From Deltaproteobacteria bacterium (GTDB lineage: Bacteria; Desulfobacterota; Desulfobacteria; Desulfobacterales; SG8-13), in the NCBI GenBank assembly GCA_024639205.1, contig JAHEIV010000053.1, positions 1-11,030 on the forward strand: 11,030 nucleotides of DNA, written 5' to 3'. The translations under genes were made by a program, and so were the position numbers. A model generated the notes under the pieces. It was not told where the DNA came from. It did not search any database and worked only from the letters and a program-made list of their open reading frames with translations. Below, piece by piece: positions 1 through 7,181 of this stretch. Numbering within the stretch: the stretch's first letter is position 1; each line of letters opens with the position of its first letter.

Positions 1-2
1 CC

Positions 3-593
3 GTTTCCGGATCCGGTCACAGCCCTTCAGCCCGGCTGCCGGGATATCGCCGGTTGCAGGCGAACCTGGCGGTTGTTGCCGCCAACTTTTCGCCCGATGC
101 GAGGCGCAAACTGATCTTTGCCGCCCTGATCGGTATTATCCTGTGGCTGGCGTTTTTGCCCGGGGTTGTGGCACTGGTCAATGCCGAAGAAGAGCAACCG
201 ATCATTCTTACGAAAAAGCAGCTGAGAACAGCTGCCTACAACAGCTTATGGCGCTTGCAGCGCTCGATGGAACGAGATGGATATTACAGCAGCCGGGTGG
301 CACTGAATGTCTGGCGCAGCAACGCCATCGACGCCGGGCTGTTCAAGCAGGAAGAGTATGACCAGTACAAGCGGCAGATTTATGATAAATCGATTGATAG
401 CAACCTGCGCTGCATCGAAAGAAGCATCGAGGCCTTGAACTACATCGATGCAAACAAGTGCTTGCTGACCTGGAAGCTGCACACCGAAGAAATCGGGCTT
501 TTCGATCCGGCCCGTTATGAAGAGATGGAAACTCAATTGGAAGCGATCAAAAACCAGAAACCGCAGCAACCGGAAGTCCTGAAGGCGGAATGA
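3..593 (+). CDS. Membrane-anchored protein with a duplicated helical tail, 5'-partial, unknown function
   Basis: I do not recognise a named family. The frame is open to the left edge (first full codon at 3) and no stop precedes it. The first possible start inside the window, TTG at 54, has no convincing ribosome binding site, so the gene most likely begins outside and only its C-terminal part is seen. Counting from the TTG, residues 20-42 form one hydrophobic segment (LIFAALIGIILW...), preceded by Arg/Lys and followed by NAEEEQ, so the tail may lie outside the cytoplasm. The soluble tail (57-165) is helical and charged and contains two copies of a W-x7-GLF-x4-Y pattern (W87/GLF95-97/Y102 and W140/GLF148-150/Y155), exactly 53 residues apart. 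The stop is 3 bases before the kinase start, implying one operon and probable translational coupling. A kinase partner, or the end of a larger sensor or phosphatase, are guesses. Confidence 0.6.
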   Translation, partial: VSGSGHSPSARLPGYRRLQANLAVVAANFSPDARRKLIFAALIGIILWLAFLPGVVALVNAEEEQPIILTKKQLRTAAYNSLWRLQRSMERDGYYSSRVALNVWRSNAIDAGLFKQEEYDQYKRQIYDKSIDSNLRCIERSIEALNYIDANKCLLTWKLHTEEIGLFDPARYEEMETQLEAIKNQKPQQPEVLKAE

Positions 594-596
594 CCG

Positions 597-1490
597 ATGA
601 CCTCCATTGCCGAATTTGATGTCGAGCCTCTAGTCGGTTTACAGGTGGGCACCTCGACCATTGTCAAAGAGCTGGCACGGGGTGGGATGGCCATCGTCTT
701 TGTGGCATTCCAGCGCACGCTAAAACGCCAGATTGCCGTCAAGCTGCTGCCCAAAAGCCTGCTGACCCCGAAAACGGCCGAGCTTTTCCAGCAGGAGGCC
801 GAAGCAGCCGCCATCTTGTCCCATTCGAACATCATCCCGGTTTACGAGGTCGGAGAGACCGAAGATTTTATTTTTTTCACCATGCAGCTGGTGCATGGCA
901 ACCCGCTGTCTCACTACATGAAAGCCGCCCAGAAAAACCCGATTCCTTCCCGGCGGGTATTGCCCCTGCCGGCAAGCCTGAACATTATCATCCATGTTTT
1001 AGACGCGCTGAACTATGCCCACACCCAGGACATCGTTCACCGGGATATCAAGCCGGGCAATATCATGATTGAAAAAAACTCCAACCGGCCCCTGGTCATG
1101 GACTTTGGGATTGTGCAGGTTATGCGGGGAAAAAGTGACGACAAACCGATCGTGCACGGAACGCCGCTTTACATGCCCCCCGAGCAGATCCTCAGCCGCG
1201 AAGTGGACGGGCGAGCGGACATTTATGCGGTGGCCACCATGTTTTACCAGATGCTGGTCACCAAGCTGCCGCTGCCGCCTTTCAAGTCGAAACCGGCCCT
1301 GCTGAAAGAAAAGGTGCTCAATAAAAACGGGGTTTTCCTGAAATGGCCGTCTCAAGTAAATCCGGCACTGCACGCAGACCTGGATCCTATTTTGGAGAAA
1401 GCCCTGGCATACAGCCCGGACGATCGTTACCCCACCTGCAAGGATTTCCAGGAGGACCTGATCGCCTATCAAAAGAATCACGTGGGATGA
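597..1490 (+). CDS. Serine/threonine protein kinase (Hanks type), stand-alone soluble kinase domain
   Basis: This 297-residue protein is essentially one protein kinase domain. Visible motifs: glycine-rich loop LARGGMAIVF (26-35), with Ala at the first and third Gly positions as in many bacterial kinases; ATP-binding K49 in AVKLL; probable alpha-C glutamate E67; catalytic loop HRDIKPGN (148-155) with D150, K152 and N155; DFG at 169-171; activation/P+1 segment HGTPLYMPPEQ (187-197); DGRADIY (204-210) with D208; and R277 of the DDRYPT motif near the end. All catalytic residues are present, so it should be active and transfer phosphate from ATP to Ser/Thr. There is no transmembrane segment, PASTA, TPR or other sensor domain, unlike PknB-type kinases, so regulation must come from partners. 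It lies between a membrane protein (3-base gap upstream) and a large GGDEF-like protein (46-base gap downstream), both plausible partners or substrates. The ATG at 597 is preceded by a purine-rich GAAGGCGG stretch at the end of the upstream gene. Confidence 0.93.
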   Translation: MTSIAEFDVEPLVGLQVGTSTIVKELARGGMAIVFVAFQRTLKRQIAVKLLPKSLLTPKTAELFQQEAEAAAILSHSNIIPVYEVGETEDFIFFTMQLVHGNPLSHYMKAAQKNPIPSRRVLPLPASLNIIIHVLDALNYAHTQDIVHRDIKPGNIMIEKNSNRPLVMDFGIVQVMRGKSDDKPIVHGTPLYMPPEQILSREVDGRADIYAVATMFYQMLVTKLPLPPFKSKPALLKEKVLNKNGVFLKWPSQVNPALHADLDPILEKALAYSPDDRYPTCKDFQEDLIAYQKNHVG

Positions 1491-1536
1491 GCCGGAAACG
1501 TAACCGCAGCCGGTTTACCGCCGACAGAGGGGACAA

Positions 1537-3714
1537 ATGACCGAAGAAAATACAACCGAAGAAAAAATACCGAAAGAACTCTCCACTAAAATCGGCCGAT
1601 CGTTCGCGCTGCTTTACAATCGCCTGTCCATGTACAGCTCGGACCATCCGTTCGCTTCCCAGGCGCTCGATGATTTCTTCGACATCGTCGACGAAGGGCT
1701 GAGCTACTCTTCGCCCGTTGTCGTCATCATGTACAAAGACCAGTTTTTCGTCGAGGAAGAGCCGCTCGATCCCCGGATCAACACTTCCAAAATGCTGGCG
1801 CATTTTAAAAAAACCGGTATCCAGTCGATCTCCTTTGAAGAAGAGGTCTTGGAAAAGGAGCTAAACGACTTTGCATCGATCTTTATCAATACCACCGAGC
1901 ATCCCACCGCCGATGAAATGAAAGATGCCTGCGCTGCAAAGCAGATTGTGCGCATCAAAATCAATCACGTCTTTTACCGCAAGGTCACCGAAGACGATGA
2001 AGTGATCGACCGCAAGACGCTGGAGGAGCAAACCGGCCAGCCCCCCGGAGCGTCCGGGGGGGACGACAGCAGCTCTGCGCTGGAAATGATGGCCGAAAGC
2101 GTTCTTATGGAGGAGCTGGAAAAGTCGCTCTCCATCGGCCATGTGATCGAAAACCCCCAGGCCGTATCCCAGAAATTGCTGGCTGCCGATGCCGCCGCCG
2201 ACAAGGACGGTACCGCTCCGGCCGGCAGCGGATCGGTGATCATGCAGAGCCTGCAAAAAATGCGAAATGAAGTCGATGCCGCGGCCGACTCAGATCAGCC
2301 GATGAACCTGCAGCAGATGGCGCAGGCGGTTTTCGACATGAAGCGCGATCTGCTCAAGGGAATCGAAGCCCAGAAGGCAGCCGGGATCGTATTTCAAAAC
2401 GAAGCGGAAATCATCGCCGAAGCCGATGAACTCACCGACAATGTCCTTTTGCAGTTGATCAAAGACGAGTACCAGCAGGGAAAAATATCGGTCCAACGCC
2501 TGGCGCATATCGTTCGGCGATTGATCCCGCAGTCTGGTGAAATTCAGCGTCTGCTGCCCAAGATCAAAGACACGCTGCTGCAAGAAGGCATGGCGCTAAA
2601 CGAATTTTTGCAACTGACCCAGGAGCTGAAAAAAGAATTGCAGAGCGAAGGCCTGGCCCACGTTCTGGAAAAAGGTGCCGAGGAAATCGGCATCTCCAGC
2701 GAAGACCTGGTCAAGGAAATCAGCCAGGATCCCAAGGGGGCCGCCGAGCTGATCTACCTTGCTTCCGAGATCCGCAAGGGTACCGGTGACGACAAGGTGC
2801 TCTCGGATCTTCTGGTCGATTACGTCGAGCGGGTCGGCTCTCACCTGGCCCTCGATGCGGCCGATAAGCATGGCGTGCAGGGAGGCAAACAGCTGCGCAG
2901 CATCGTGGCAAAAGTGGAAACCACCCTGCTCAAGGGGTTGCAAAACAAAGATGTCGACACCCAGGTCATCCACAAGGTCGCCCGCCGGCTCAACGAACGA
3001 TTCGATGAGGCGATGAAAAAACTCGAAGGGCAGGTGATCGAACGCCGGACAAACCCCTCCGGTGCAGCGAATCCTGCCGGTGCCGGGCAAGAGGCGGTCG
3101 ATGACGAGCAGGACCTGCGGGAAGTAATAGACCAGATGCGGGATGGGACCGAAGGGCAAGGTCCGGAAGGAGAGCCGTCGCAGCAGGACGCACCCGGCCG
3201 ATCCAAAAAGCCCGTGGATCCGGTTCAAATAGAGCTGCCTCGCGGGATCCTGGATCGCCAACACGTTTTGTTTTTCATCGACAAGGAAATCGCCCGCCTC
3301 GTGCGCCACAAGACCAAGTTTGCTGCGTTGATAATGGGGATCAATATTCTCAGGGCCCGAAGAAAGACCAAAGATCCCCTCTCCCGCAATGCGGTGATGA
3401 ACATGGTGCTGGCACGGCTCGCCCGGATCTTCAGAGATACGGACATCCCCGGCATGCTGGATGACAATAAGATCATGGTCGTGCTGCCGATGGTTGCCCG
3501 CCTGGAGGCCCGCAAGGCGCAGAGCCGCATCCTGAAAGCCGTTCATGAACACCCTTACGAACTCGACGGCATCCCCCTGCGGGTAAAGCTGGCCGGAATT
3601 ACTACCGAGTTCGATCTGGACGTAACCCCCACCCGAAGAGAATTCATCGCACGTGTCGAAGCCGACATGACCGATATGCTGCTGCGGCTGCAGAATATCC
3701 AGAGCATCACCTGA
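1537..3714 (+). CDS. Large cytoplasmic protein with C-terminal degenerate GGDEF-like domain
   Basis: This is a 725-residue protein with no signal peptide or membrane segment. Residues 15-120 form an alpha/beta region (MYSSDHPFA, VVVIMYKDQFFVEEEPLD, then FKKTGIQSISF) like N-terminal modules I associate with some deltaproteobacterial signalling proteins; this likeness is from memory. Residues 180-500 are mostly helical and charged; 500-565 is a Gly/Pro/Gln-rich, probably disordered linker. Residues 568-715 follow the GGDEF pattern: a start resembling the LTGLxNR region (GILDRQHVLFFIDKEI), FAALIMGIN in place of the LLLxDID strand, VLARLARIFRDTD, the motif position, VVLPM, and GIPLRVKLAGITTE in place of VTVSIGVA. 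The GGDEF signature is replaced by DDNKI (642-646), so diguanylate cyclase activity is very unlikely, but RDTD (633-636) keeps the RxxD inhibitory-site pattern at canonical spacing. The likely role is c-di-GMP binding or scaffolding, possibly under control of the adjacent kinase. The ATG at 1537 follows an AGAGGGGAC ribosome binding site. Confidence 0.8.
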   Translation: MTEENTTEEKIPKELSTKIGRSFALLYNRLSMYSSDHPFASQALDDFFDIVDEGLSYSSPVVVIMYKDQFFVEEEPLDPRINTSKMLAHFKKTGIQSISFEEEVLEKELNDFASIFINTTEHPTADEMKDACAAKQIVRIKINHVFYRKVTEDDEVIDRKTLEEQTGQPPGASGGDDSSSALEMMAESVLMEELEKSLSIGHVIENPQAVSQKLLAADAAADKDGTAPAGSGSVIMQSLQKMRNEVDAAADSDQPMNLQQMAQAVFDMKRDLLKGIEAQKAAGIVFQNEAEIIAEADELTDNVLLQLIKDEYQQGKISVQRLAHIVRRLIPQSGEIQRLLPKIKDTLLQEGMALNEFLQLTQELKKELQSEGLAHVLEKGAEEIGISSEDLVKEISQDPKGAAELIYLASEIRKGTGDDKVLSDLLVDYVERVGSHLALDAADKHGVQGGKQLRSIVAKVETTLLKGLQNKDVDTQVIHKVARRLNERFDEAMKKLEGQVIERRTNPSGAANPAGAGQEAVDDEQDLREVIDQMRDGTEGQGPEGEPSQQDAPGRSKKPVDPVQIELPRGILDRQHVLFFIDKEIARLVRHKTKFAALIMGINILRARRKTKDPLSRNAVMNMVLARLARIFRDTDIPGMLDDNKIMVVLPMVARLEARKAQSRILKAVHEHPYELDGIPLRVKLAGITTEFDLDVTPTRREFIARVEADMTDMLLRLQNIQSIT

Positions 3715-3727
3715 CGCGACATTTTCT

Positions 3728-3747
3728 GTGGATTTTTCCGAATCCAC
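3728..3747. terminator. Hairpin between convergent genes, possible weak terminator
   Basis: GTGGATT (3728-3734) and AATCCAC (3741-3747) form a perfect 7-bp stem around a 6-base loop, 13 bases after the stop of the GGDEF-like gene. No T-run follows on either strand, so this is not a textbook intrinsic terminator. Position at the end of an operon, facing a convergent gene, is the main support. Confidence 0.35.
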
Positions 3748-3852
3748 CCATGTCAATCGCCGGTGATTTTAACCTGCAGCGGTTTTTCATCCTCCTGGGT
3801 CAAGTAACCGGAATTTACATATCCTGAGCTTGATTCGTTACCCTCATTTGAT

Positions 3853-4263
3853 TCATTTTGACACTTCACATTTTTCACCGACCTCTGCACAGATGTTGTT
3901 GACGATTTCAAGCGCAAGCTCTTCACGGGATTTCTGCTCATCATCCGCATCGACGGTTACAATCAACTGCCTGATTCCTTTACCGACATCTTTCACATAA
4001 ACGCTTGCGAATCTGTTGTCCTTTGCCCCCTCAATCAGAAATTTCGATTCGTTTGTCTTTTTGATTTCGACGTTGTTTTTCTCCGCAGCGCGGAGCATGG
4101 CCGTGTAGATTTCAGCAGGCTCAGACTTCAACTGCACCGTTACTGTCTCATGTTTATTGCTCTTCATGTAAACCGCCGTGCCAACGACGGTCCAAAAGCC
4201 AACGCATCCCGTCATGACAGTAAAAAAACATACAACGACAAAGACAGTTAATTTAGGTTTCAT
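3853..4263 (-). CDS. Small putative lipoprotein (DUF3568-like), unknown function
   Basis: This is a 136-residue protein with a lipoprotein signal: KPK at the N-terminus, a hydrophobic stretch (LTVFVVVCFFTV) and the lipobox MTGC with Cys at residue 20, so it should be lipidated after export and sit on the inner or outer membrane. The mature part starts with a short Gly/Val/Tyr segment (VGTAVYMKS), then an alpha/beta domain: a strand (ETVTVQLKS), a helix (AEIYTAMLRAAEKNNV), two strands (FLIEGA and ASVYVKD), a strand (RQLIVTVDA) and a C-terminal helix with two Cys (NNICAEVGEKC). This layout recalls DUF3568-type lipoproteins of Gram-negative bacteria; the likeness is from memory. The ATG at 4263 follows GAGGAA at good spacing. 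Its GC content is clearly lower than the flanking genes. It is convergent with the kinase operon and lies 191 bp from the MBL gene, so it probably has its own promoter, but I could not find a convincing one. Confidence 0.75.
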   Translation of the reverse strand: MKPKLTVFVVVCFFTVMTGCVGFWTVVGTAVYMKSNKHETVTVQLKSEPAEIYTAMLRAAEKNNVEIKKTNESKFLIEGAKDNRFASVYVKDVGKGIRQLIVTVDADDEQKSREELALEIVNNICAEVGEKCEVSK

Positions 4264-4380
4264 ATTATTTTCCTCTTCGAAACAGAGCTCTTGCTAAATG
4301 AAATGCTTGCTCCGGCGTCACCGACTGCAAATTCCATTCATCCTGTTAAAGATTACCCATAACGGGTTTCTGTTTTGGGC

Positions 4381-4409
4381 AAGCAGGCCGGAGAAGAACC
4401 GGCCCGCTT
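4381..4409. terminator. GC-rich hairpin after the MBL-fold gene, likely transcript end
   Basis: AAGC-A-GGCCGG (4381-4391) pairs with CCGGCC-C-GCTT (4399-4409) around a 7-base loop: a 10-bp stem with a single mismatch. It lies 46 bases past the stop of the minus-strand MBL-fold gene and before the lipoprotein gene. No T-tract follows on either strand, so it may act as a weak terminator or as a barrier to 3' exonucleases. Confidence 0.45.
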
Positions 4410-4454
4410 GACAATTGCAGACAGCAAGTCCAATGCCTCTCTCGTACTCCAAGT

Positions 4455-5759
4455 TTACCGGTTCGGCCTATACCAAGACTTCTGTTTACGCCAATCCTGT
4501 TCCTGCAGGTTGTACTTCTTAGAATGCTCATCGAGCATGGGGTTCTGGGCGTTGAACCCCGGGCCCCATTCGCCGCTTTTGATGAAGTCGCTCATCACAT
4601 CCGGACGGCCCCGCTCCGGTGGCGGCTGGCGAGTCGGTCCCGGTACGCCGGAAGCACGGTTCGTAGAGACCACCATGCGCTCGACCACCTGGTCCTTGGT
4701 GATGTTCCAAACCATGTTGTCGACCGCCACCGACAGAGGCCCATCGTAGGTTTCGCGGATACCGGCACGCACGCCCGTAAGCGCCTCCTCCATCGAGTGG
4801 TAGGAAACCGCGTGGCGCGGATTGATCTCGCTCATGATCTTGCCAAAGGCCGGCCCGGAGGTGTGAAACTCGCAACACGTCCGCCAGGCAAGTTGCGGCG
4901 GCTGGTTGTAATCCTTCACAAAGAACTCGGGCATGCCGAAAGCCTCGTGGATGACAAAGTCGGCACCTCTGGCGTATTGGACGAACCACTTGTTCGGAGA
5001 CGTATCGCCGCCGAACACCAGTTTGAGGCCGGCATATTCAATAATAAAGCTCACCGGCCCGTCACCGGCGTGAATCGCTGGTATGGAGCGTATCCGGACG
5101 CCGTTCTCATCGTAAAACACCTTGTTGACCGCCTTGTAGTCAAATTCCTCGACCTCGATGCTGCCCGGAACCGGCGAGATCTTGAAGGCGCGGGTCTGGT
5201 AATCCCAGTTGTAGGCCCTGAGGAAATGCTCGACGGCGTACTTGGTGCCCATCTCGGGCGTCATGCCGCTTGGGCCCCAGACCTTGAGCGGCACGGGCCG
5301 GCCCGCGGTCCAGCCGCCGGCCCACAGCGAGGCGAGATCACCCCAGTGGTCGGTATGCAGGTGGCTGATGACCACCTTGGTGAGAAATTCGGCCGGGATC
5401 ATCAGCGCGTTGATATTGCGCATCGCCCCGCTGCCGAGGTCGAAGATTATTTTCTCACCGTTGCCGAACTCGAACAGGAAACAGGCCGCCGCCTGTCCGC
5501 GGCGCGCATCCGGCATGCCGGTGCCGCAGGCGATCACCCGCACTTCATCCTTGGCCAGCACTTCGGTGCCCGGATAATAGACGTAGCGATCCGGGGCAAC
5601 CGTGTTCGGGCTTTTCACCACGCCACCGGCCGCCTCGGCCGTTGCTACCAGGGGCAGGTCCGTGCCGGCACGACCGTCCAGGATCCCTTTGACATACAGA
5701 CCCCCGGCCGCCAGAACGATGCAGACGGCAACGATGATACGCTTGATTCTCATATTCAT
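4455..5759 (-). CDS. MBL-fold metallohydrolase, GntH-like, exported or membrane-anchored
   Basis: This 434-residue protein has an N-terminal signal or anchor (basic MNMRIKR, then hydrophobic 8-22) and a metallo-beta-lactamase core from about residue 72. Metal ligands follow the RNase Z/arylsulfatase-like layout: HLHTDH (133-138), H230 in SIPAIHAGDG, D252 in GGDTSPN, H299 in EFHTS and H321 in SYHS. The ACGTGMPDARRGQAAACF segment (77-94) and the WGPSGMTPEMGT segment (161-172) resemble proteins labelled as the guanitoxin-biosynthesis hydrolase GntH; that is recall of a family name, and no other guanitoxin gene is visible, so the function here is probably different. The last ~65 residues are a Pro/Arg/Lys-rich extension beyond the core. 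Expected chemistry is metal-dependent hydrolysis (ester, lactone, phosphodiester or sulfate), in the periplasm if the N-terminus directs export. The ATG at 5759 follows AGGAGA. It is last in the ABM-OMP-MBL cluster, 82 bp after the barrel gene; that gap holds two weak 5-bp-stem hairpins (5780-5796, 5804-5820). Confidence 0.85.
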   Translation of the reverse strand: MNMRIKRIIVAVCIVLAAGGLYVKGILDGRAGTDLPLVATAEAAGGVVKSPNTVAPDRYVYYPGTEVLAKDEVRVIACGTGMPDARRGQAAACFLFEFGNGEKIIFDLGSGAMRNINALMIPAEFLTKVVISHLHTDHWGDLASLWAGGWTAGRPVPLKVWGPSGMTPEMGTKYAVEHFLRAYNWDYQTRAFKISPVPGSIEVEEFDYKAVNKVFYDENGVRIRSIPAIHAGDGPVSFIIEYAGLKLVFGGDTSPNKWFVQYARGADFVIHEAFGMPEFFVKDYNQPPQLAWRTCCEFHTSGPAFGKIMSEINPRHAVSYHSMEEALTGVRAGIRETYDGPLSVAVDNMVWNITKDQVVERMVVSTNRASGVPGPTRQPPPERGRPDVMSDFIKSGEWGPGFNAQNPMLDEHSKKYNLQEQDWRKQKSWYRPNR

Positions 5760-5841
5760 TGTTCTTTCTCCTCATGCTTGGCTTATTCTACAAGCCTTCA
5801 ATAGCGGGTCGATGCCCCGCGCCTTCAGATCATAAAATTAG

Positions 5842-6570
5842 CTACCATTTAATATTTACTCCGAGTAAGGGACCATGCAGCGTCGCCTTGTATTTGAAAA
5901 AAGTCGGGCCGCTGCCGTCTTCATAGTCCTGATACAGGGCCCGGTAACCGCCGGCGAAAGAAACATGTTTAAACGGCTGCCAGTCGATCAGACCGAGCGC
6001 CTGCCAGGTAAATTCGGAGCCAACCCCGAAACCGCCGATGTCGCCCCTGACCACCAGCGACCAGCGGTCGGCGAAGTTCCACCACCAGCGCCCGCCGATA
6101 ATCGGGTCTGTCCAGCTCTGGCTGATCTTTATCGGTGTGGGCTCCACGTTGGTTTCCTGGTCGGTGTAGCGCAGGCCGAGGAGAAGATCGACATTGTGCT
6201 TCCCGTTGATAACGCGATACAGCCCGTCCACCTCGGCCAGGATATTTTGAAATTTCACGCTCAGCGGTCCCTGGCTGCCCTTGATATCGATGTAGCTCAA
6301 ATCAATCAGAAATCCCCACCGATCGTTGTACAGGCCTTCAAAATTGGCGGTGAAGACGCCTTCGAGGTTGTCGAAGATGTCGCCGAACTTCAACTCCAAG
6401 GGAACCGTTGTGGTGCCAATCGTCTGATCGCCGCTGATACTGACCCCCCACAGGTATAAGGGCACCAATCGCCACTTCCAGCCTTCGATAGACGAGTCAG
6501 CGGCCAATGCCGGTGTGCTCAATGTCACCAGCAACACAGCGCCAACAACCAACCATTTGATTTTTTCCAT
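5842..6570 (-). CDS. Outer-membrane beta-barrel protein, unknown substrate
   Basis: This 242-residue protein begins with a clear Sec signal peptide (MEKIKW, hydrophobic 7-20, cleavage after ALA at 23). The mature ~219 residues are rich in Trp, Tyr, Gly and alternating hydrophobic/polar strands (WRLVPLYLWGVSISG, GFLIDLSYIDIKG, HNVDLLLGLRYTDQE, WSLVVRGDIGGFGVGSEF, HVSFAGGYRALYQDYE), and the chain ends in an aromatic residue (GVNIKW), as expected for a BAM-recognised C-terminal strand. The size fits a small barrel of roughly 8-10 strands. The opening WxWRxxPxYLW pattern is common in uncharacterised outer-membrane proteins. The start is well supported by an AAGGAGG ribosome binding site seven bases before the ATG at 6570. 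It lies 67 bp downstream of the ABM gene and 82 bp upstream of the MBL gene, so co-transcription is likely. It could be a diffusion channel or a structural barrel for whatever the MBL enzyme handles. Confidence 0.85.
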   Translation of the reverse strand: MEKIKWLVVGAVLLVTLSTPALAADSSIEGWKWRLVPLYLWGVSISGDQTIGTTTVPLELKFGDIFDNLEGVFTANFEGLYNDRWGFLIDLSYIDIKGSQGPLSVKFQNILAEVDGLYRVINGKHNVDLLLGLRYTDQETNVEPTPIKISQSWTDPIIGGRWWWNFADRWSLVVRGDIGGFGVGSEFTWQALGLIDWQPFKHVSFAGGYRALYQDYEDGSGPTFFKYKATLHGPLLGVNIKW

Positions 6571-6637
6571 TTGAGTGCCTCCTTACGGTCTTTGGGTTTA
6601 TCGTTGTCGGAATTCAGATCTCTAAGCTCTGTATTGC

Positions 6638-6997
6638 CTATTTTTTCATCCTGCGCTCAGCAAGAGCCGTGTTGGCGGCTGCCCTCGCTGCCTCGAGGGC
6701 TTCCAACCCTTCTGTTTTCGAAATTGTGCTGAGTTTGAACTCCGGTGGTTGTGCGGACATGTCCAGCAAAGACAACACAATTCGATACTCTTGAGAATTC
6801 AGGTGGTGGTCGAGTTCCTTGCGGCTCTCCCATTCCTCCACCAAATAAACGGCATCCGGGTCATTGACGTCCTGGTAAAACCGACAACTGATACAGCCGG
6901 GCTGAACCGCGGTTGGCCCGATCACCCTGCGGGCTGCTTCCAGAAAATTACTCCGCTGATCCTGGGGCACCTTGATCCGCAATGTAACAATGTTCAT
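6638..6997 (-). CDS. ABM-fold protein (antibiotic biosynthesis monooxygenase / YgiN-like)
   Basis: This is a 119-residue cytoplasmic protein. Residues 1-95 match the dimeric alpha+beta barrel of ABM proteins: strand NIVTLRIKV, helix RSNFLEAARRVIGPTAVQPG, strand CISCRFYQDVNDPDAVYLVEEW with the typical E54/E55-W56 pair, helix KELDHHLNSQEYRIVL with H64/H65, then a closing strand (EFKLSTIS). The last ~25 residues form an Ala/Arg-rich helical tail. Family members include quinol monooxygenases, haem-degrading enzymes and small-molecule binding proteins, so enzymatic activity cannot be asserted. There is no signal peptide, so it acts in the cytoplasm, unlike the next two products. The ATG at 6997 is preceded by CGGAGG. 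It is the first gene after the 352-bp regulatory region with the sigma-54 promoter candidate and is likely the head of the operon. Confidence 0.82.
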   Translation of the reverse strand: MNIVTLRIKVPQDQRSNFLEAARRVIGPTAVQPGCISCRFYQDVNDPDAVYLVEEWESRKELDHHLNSQEYRIVLSLLDMSAQPPEFKLSTISKTEGLEALEAARAAANTALAERRMKK

Positions 6998-7165
6998 CGG
7001 GCCTCCGAATACTTGACCATTTGGCAGTTATTGTCTTGAAGGCGGATCATCCGACAACCGAATCGATCCTTTTTTTCACTTAGGTCGGTTTTCAAATTCA
7101 ACGAGCGGGAGGTCTGTCGGTCGTGACTTCTCAGGATGAAGTAGTGGGTCAATGCATCATTACGG

Positions 7166-7181
7166 AGCAAGAATAATACCA
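7166..7181 (-). promoter_or_regulatory. Candidate sigma-54 (-24/-12) promoter for the ABM-OMP-MBL cluster
   Basis: On the minus strand the sequence reads TGGTATTATTCTTGCT. Against the sigma-54 consensus TGGCACG-N4-TTGC(A/T), the invariant GG and GC dinucleotides are present with exactly 10 bases between them and the TTGCT element is perfect; mismatches fall at C, C and G of the -24 box. The predicted start is near 7155, giving a leader of about 158 bases before the ABM gene. The adjacent gene encodes a sigma-54 activator, which strongly favours the call. Confidence 0.6.

Noticed and set aside
597..1490. Kinase as pseudokinase because two Gly of the glycine-rich loop are Ala
   Set aside because: Ala at these positions is common in bacterial Ser/Thr kinases, and the Lys, HRD, DFG and activation-segment residues are all intact.
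2596..3756. 386-codon minus-strand reading frame opposite the GGDEF-like gene
   Set aside because: Shadow of a real coding region in an operon; no ribosome binding site and composition typical of antisense reading.
3753..3950. 65-codon minus-strand frame overlapping the end of the lipoprotein gene
   Set aside because: It overlaps the lipoprotein in another frame, is rich in Ser/Asn/Lys without pattern and lacks a start signal.
4524..5804. 426-codon plus-strand reading frame opposite the MBL-fold gene
   Set aside because: It is the antisense shadow of a clear MBL-fold gene with all metal ligands; its translation has no family pattern and is biased in the way GC-rich shadows are.
7043..7053. 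Dyad CGGATcATCCG in the predicted ABM leader as a riboswitch or attenuator
   Set aside because: The dyad is short, without a following T-run or recognisable aptamer architecture, so no RNA element can be called.
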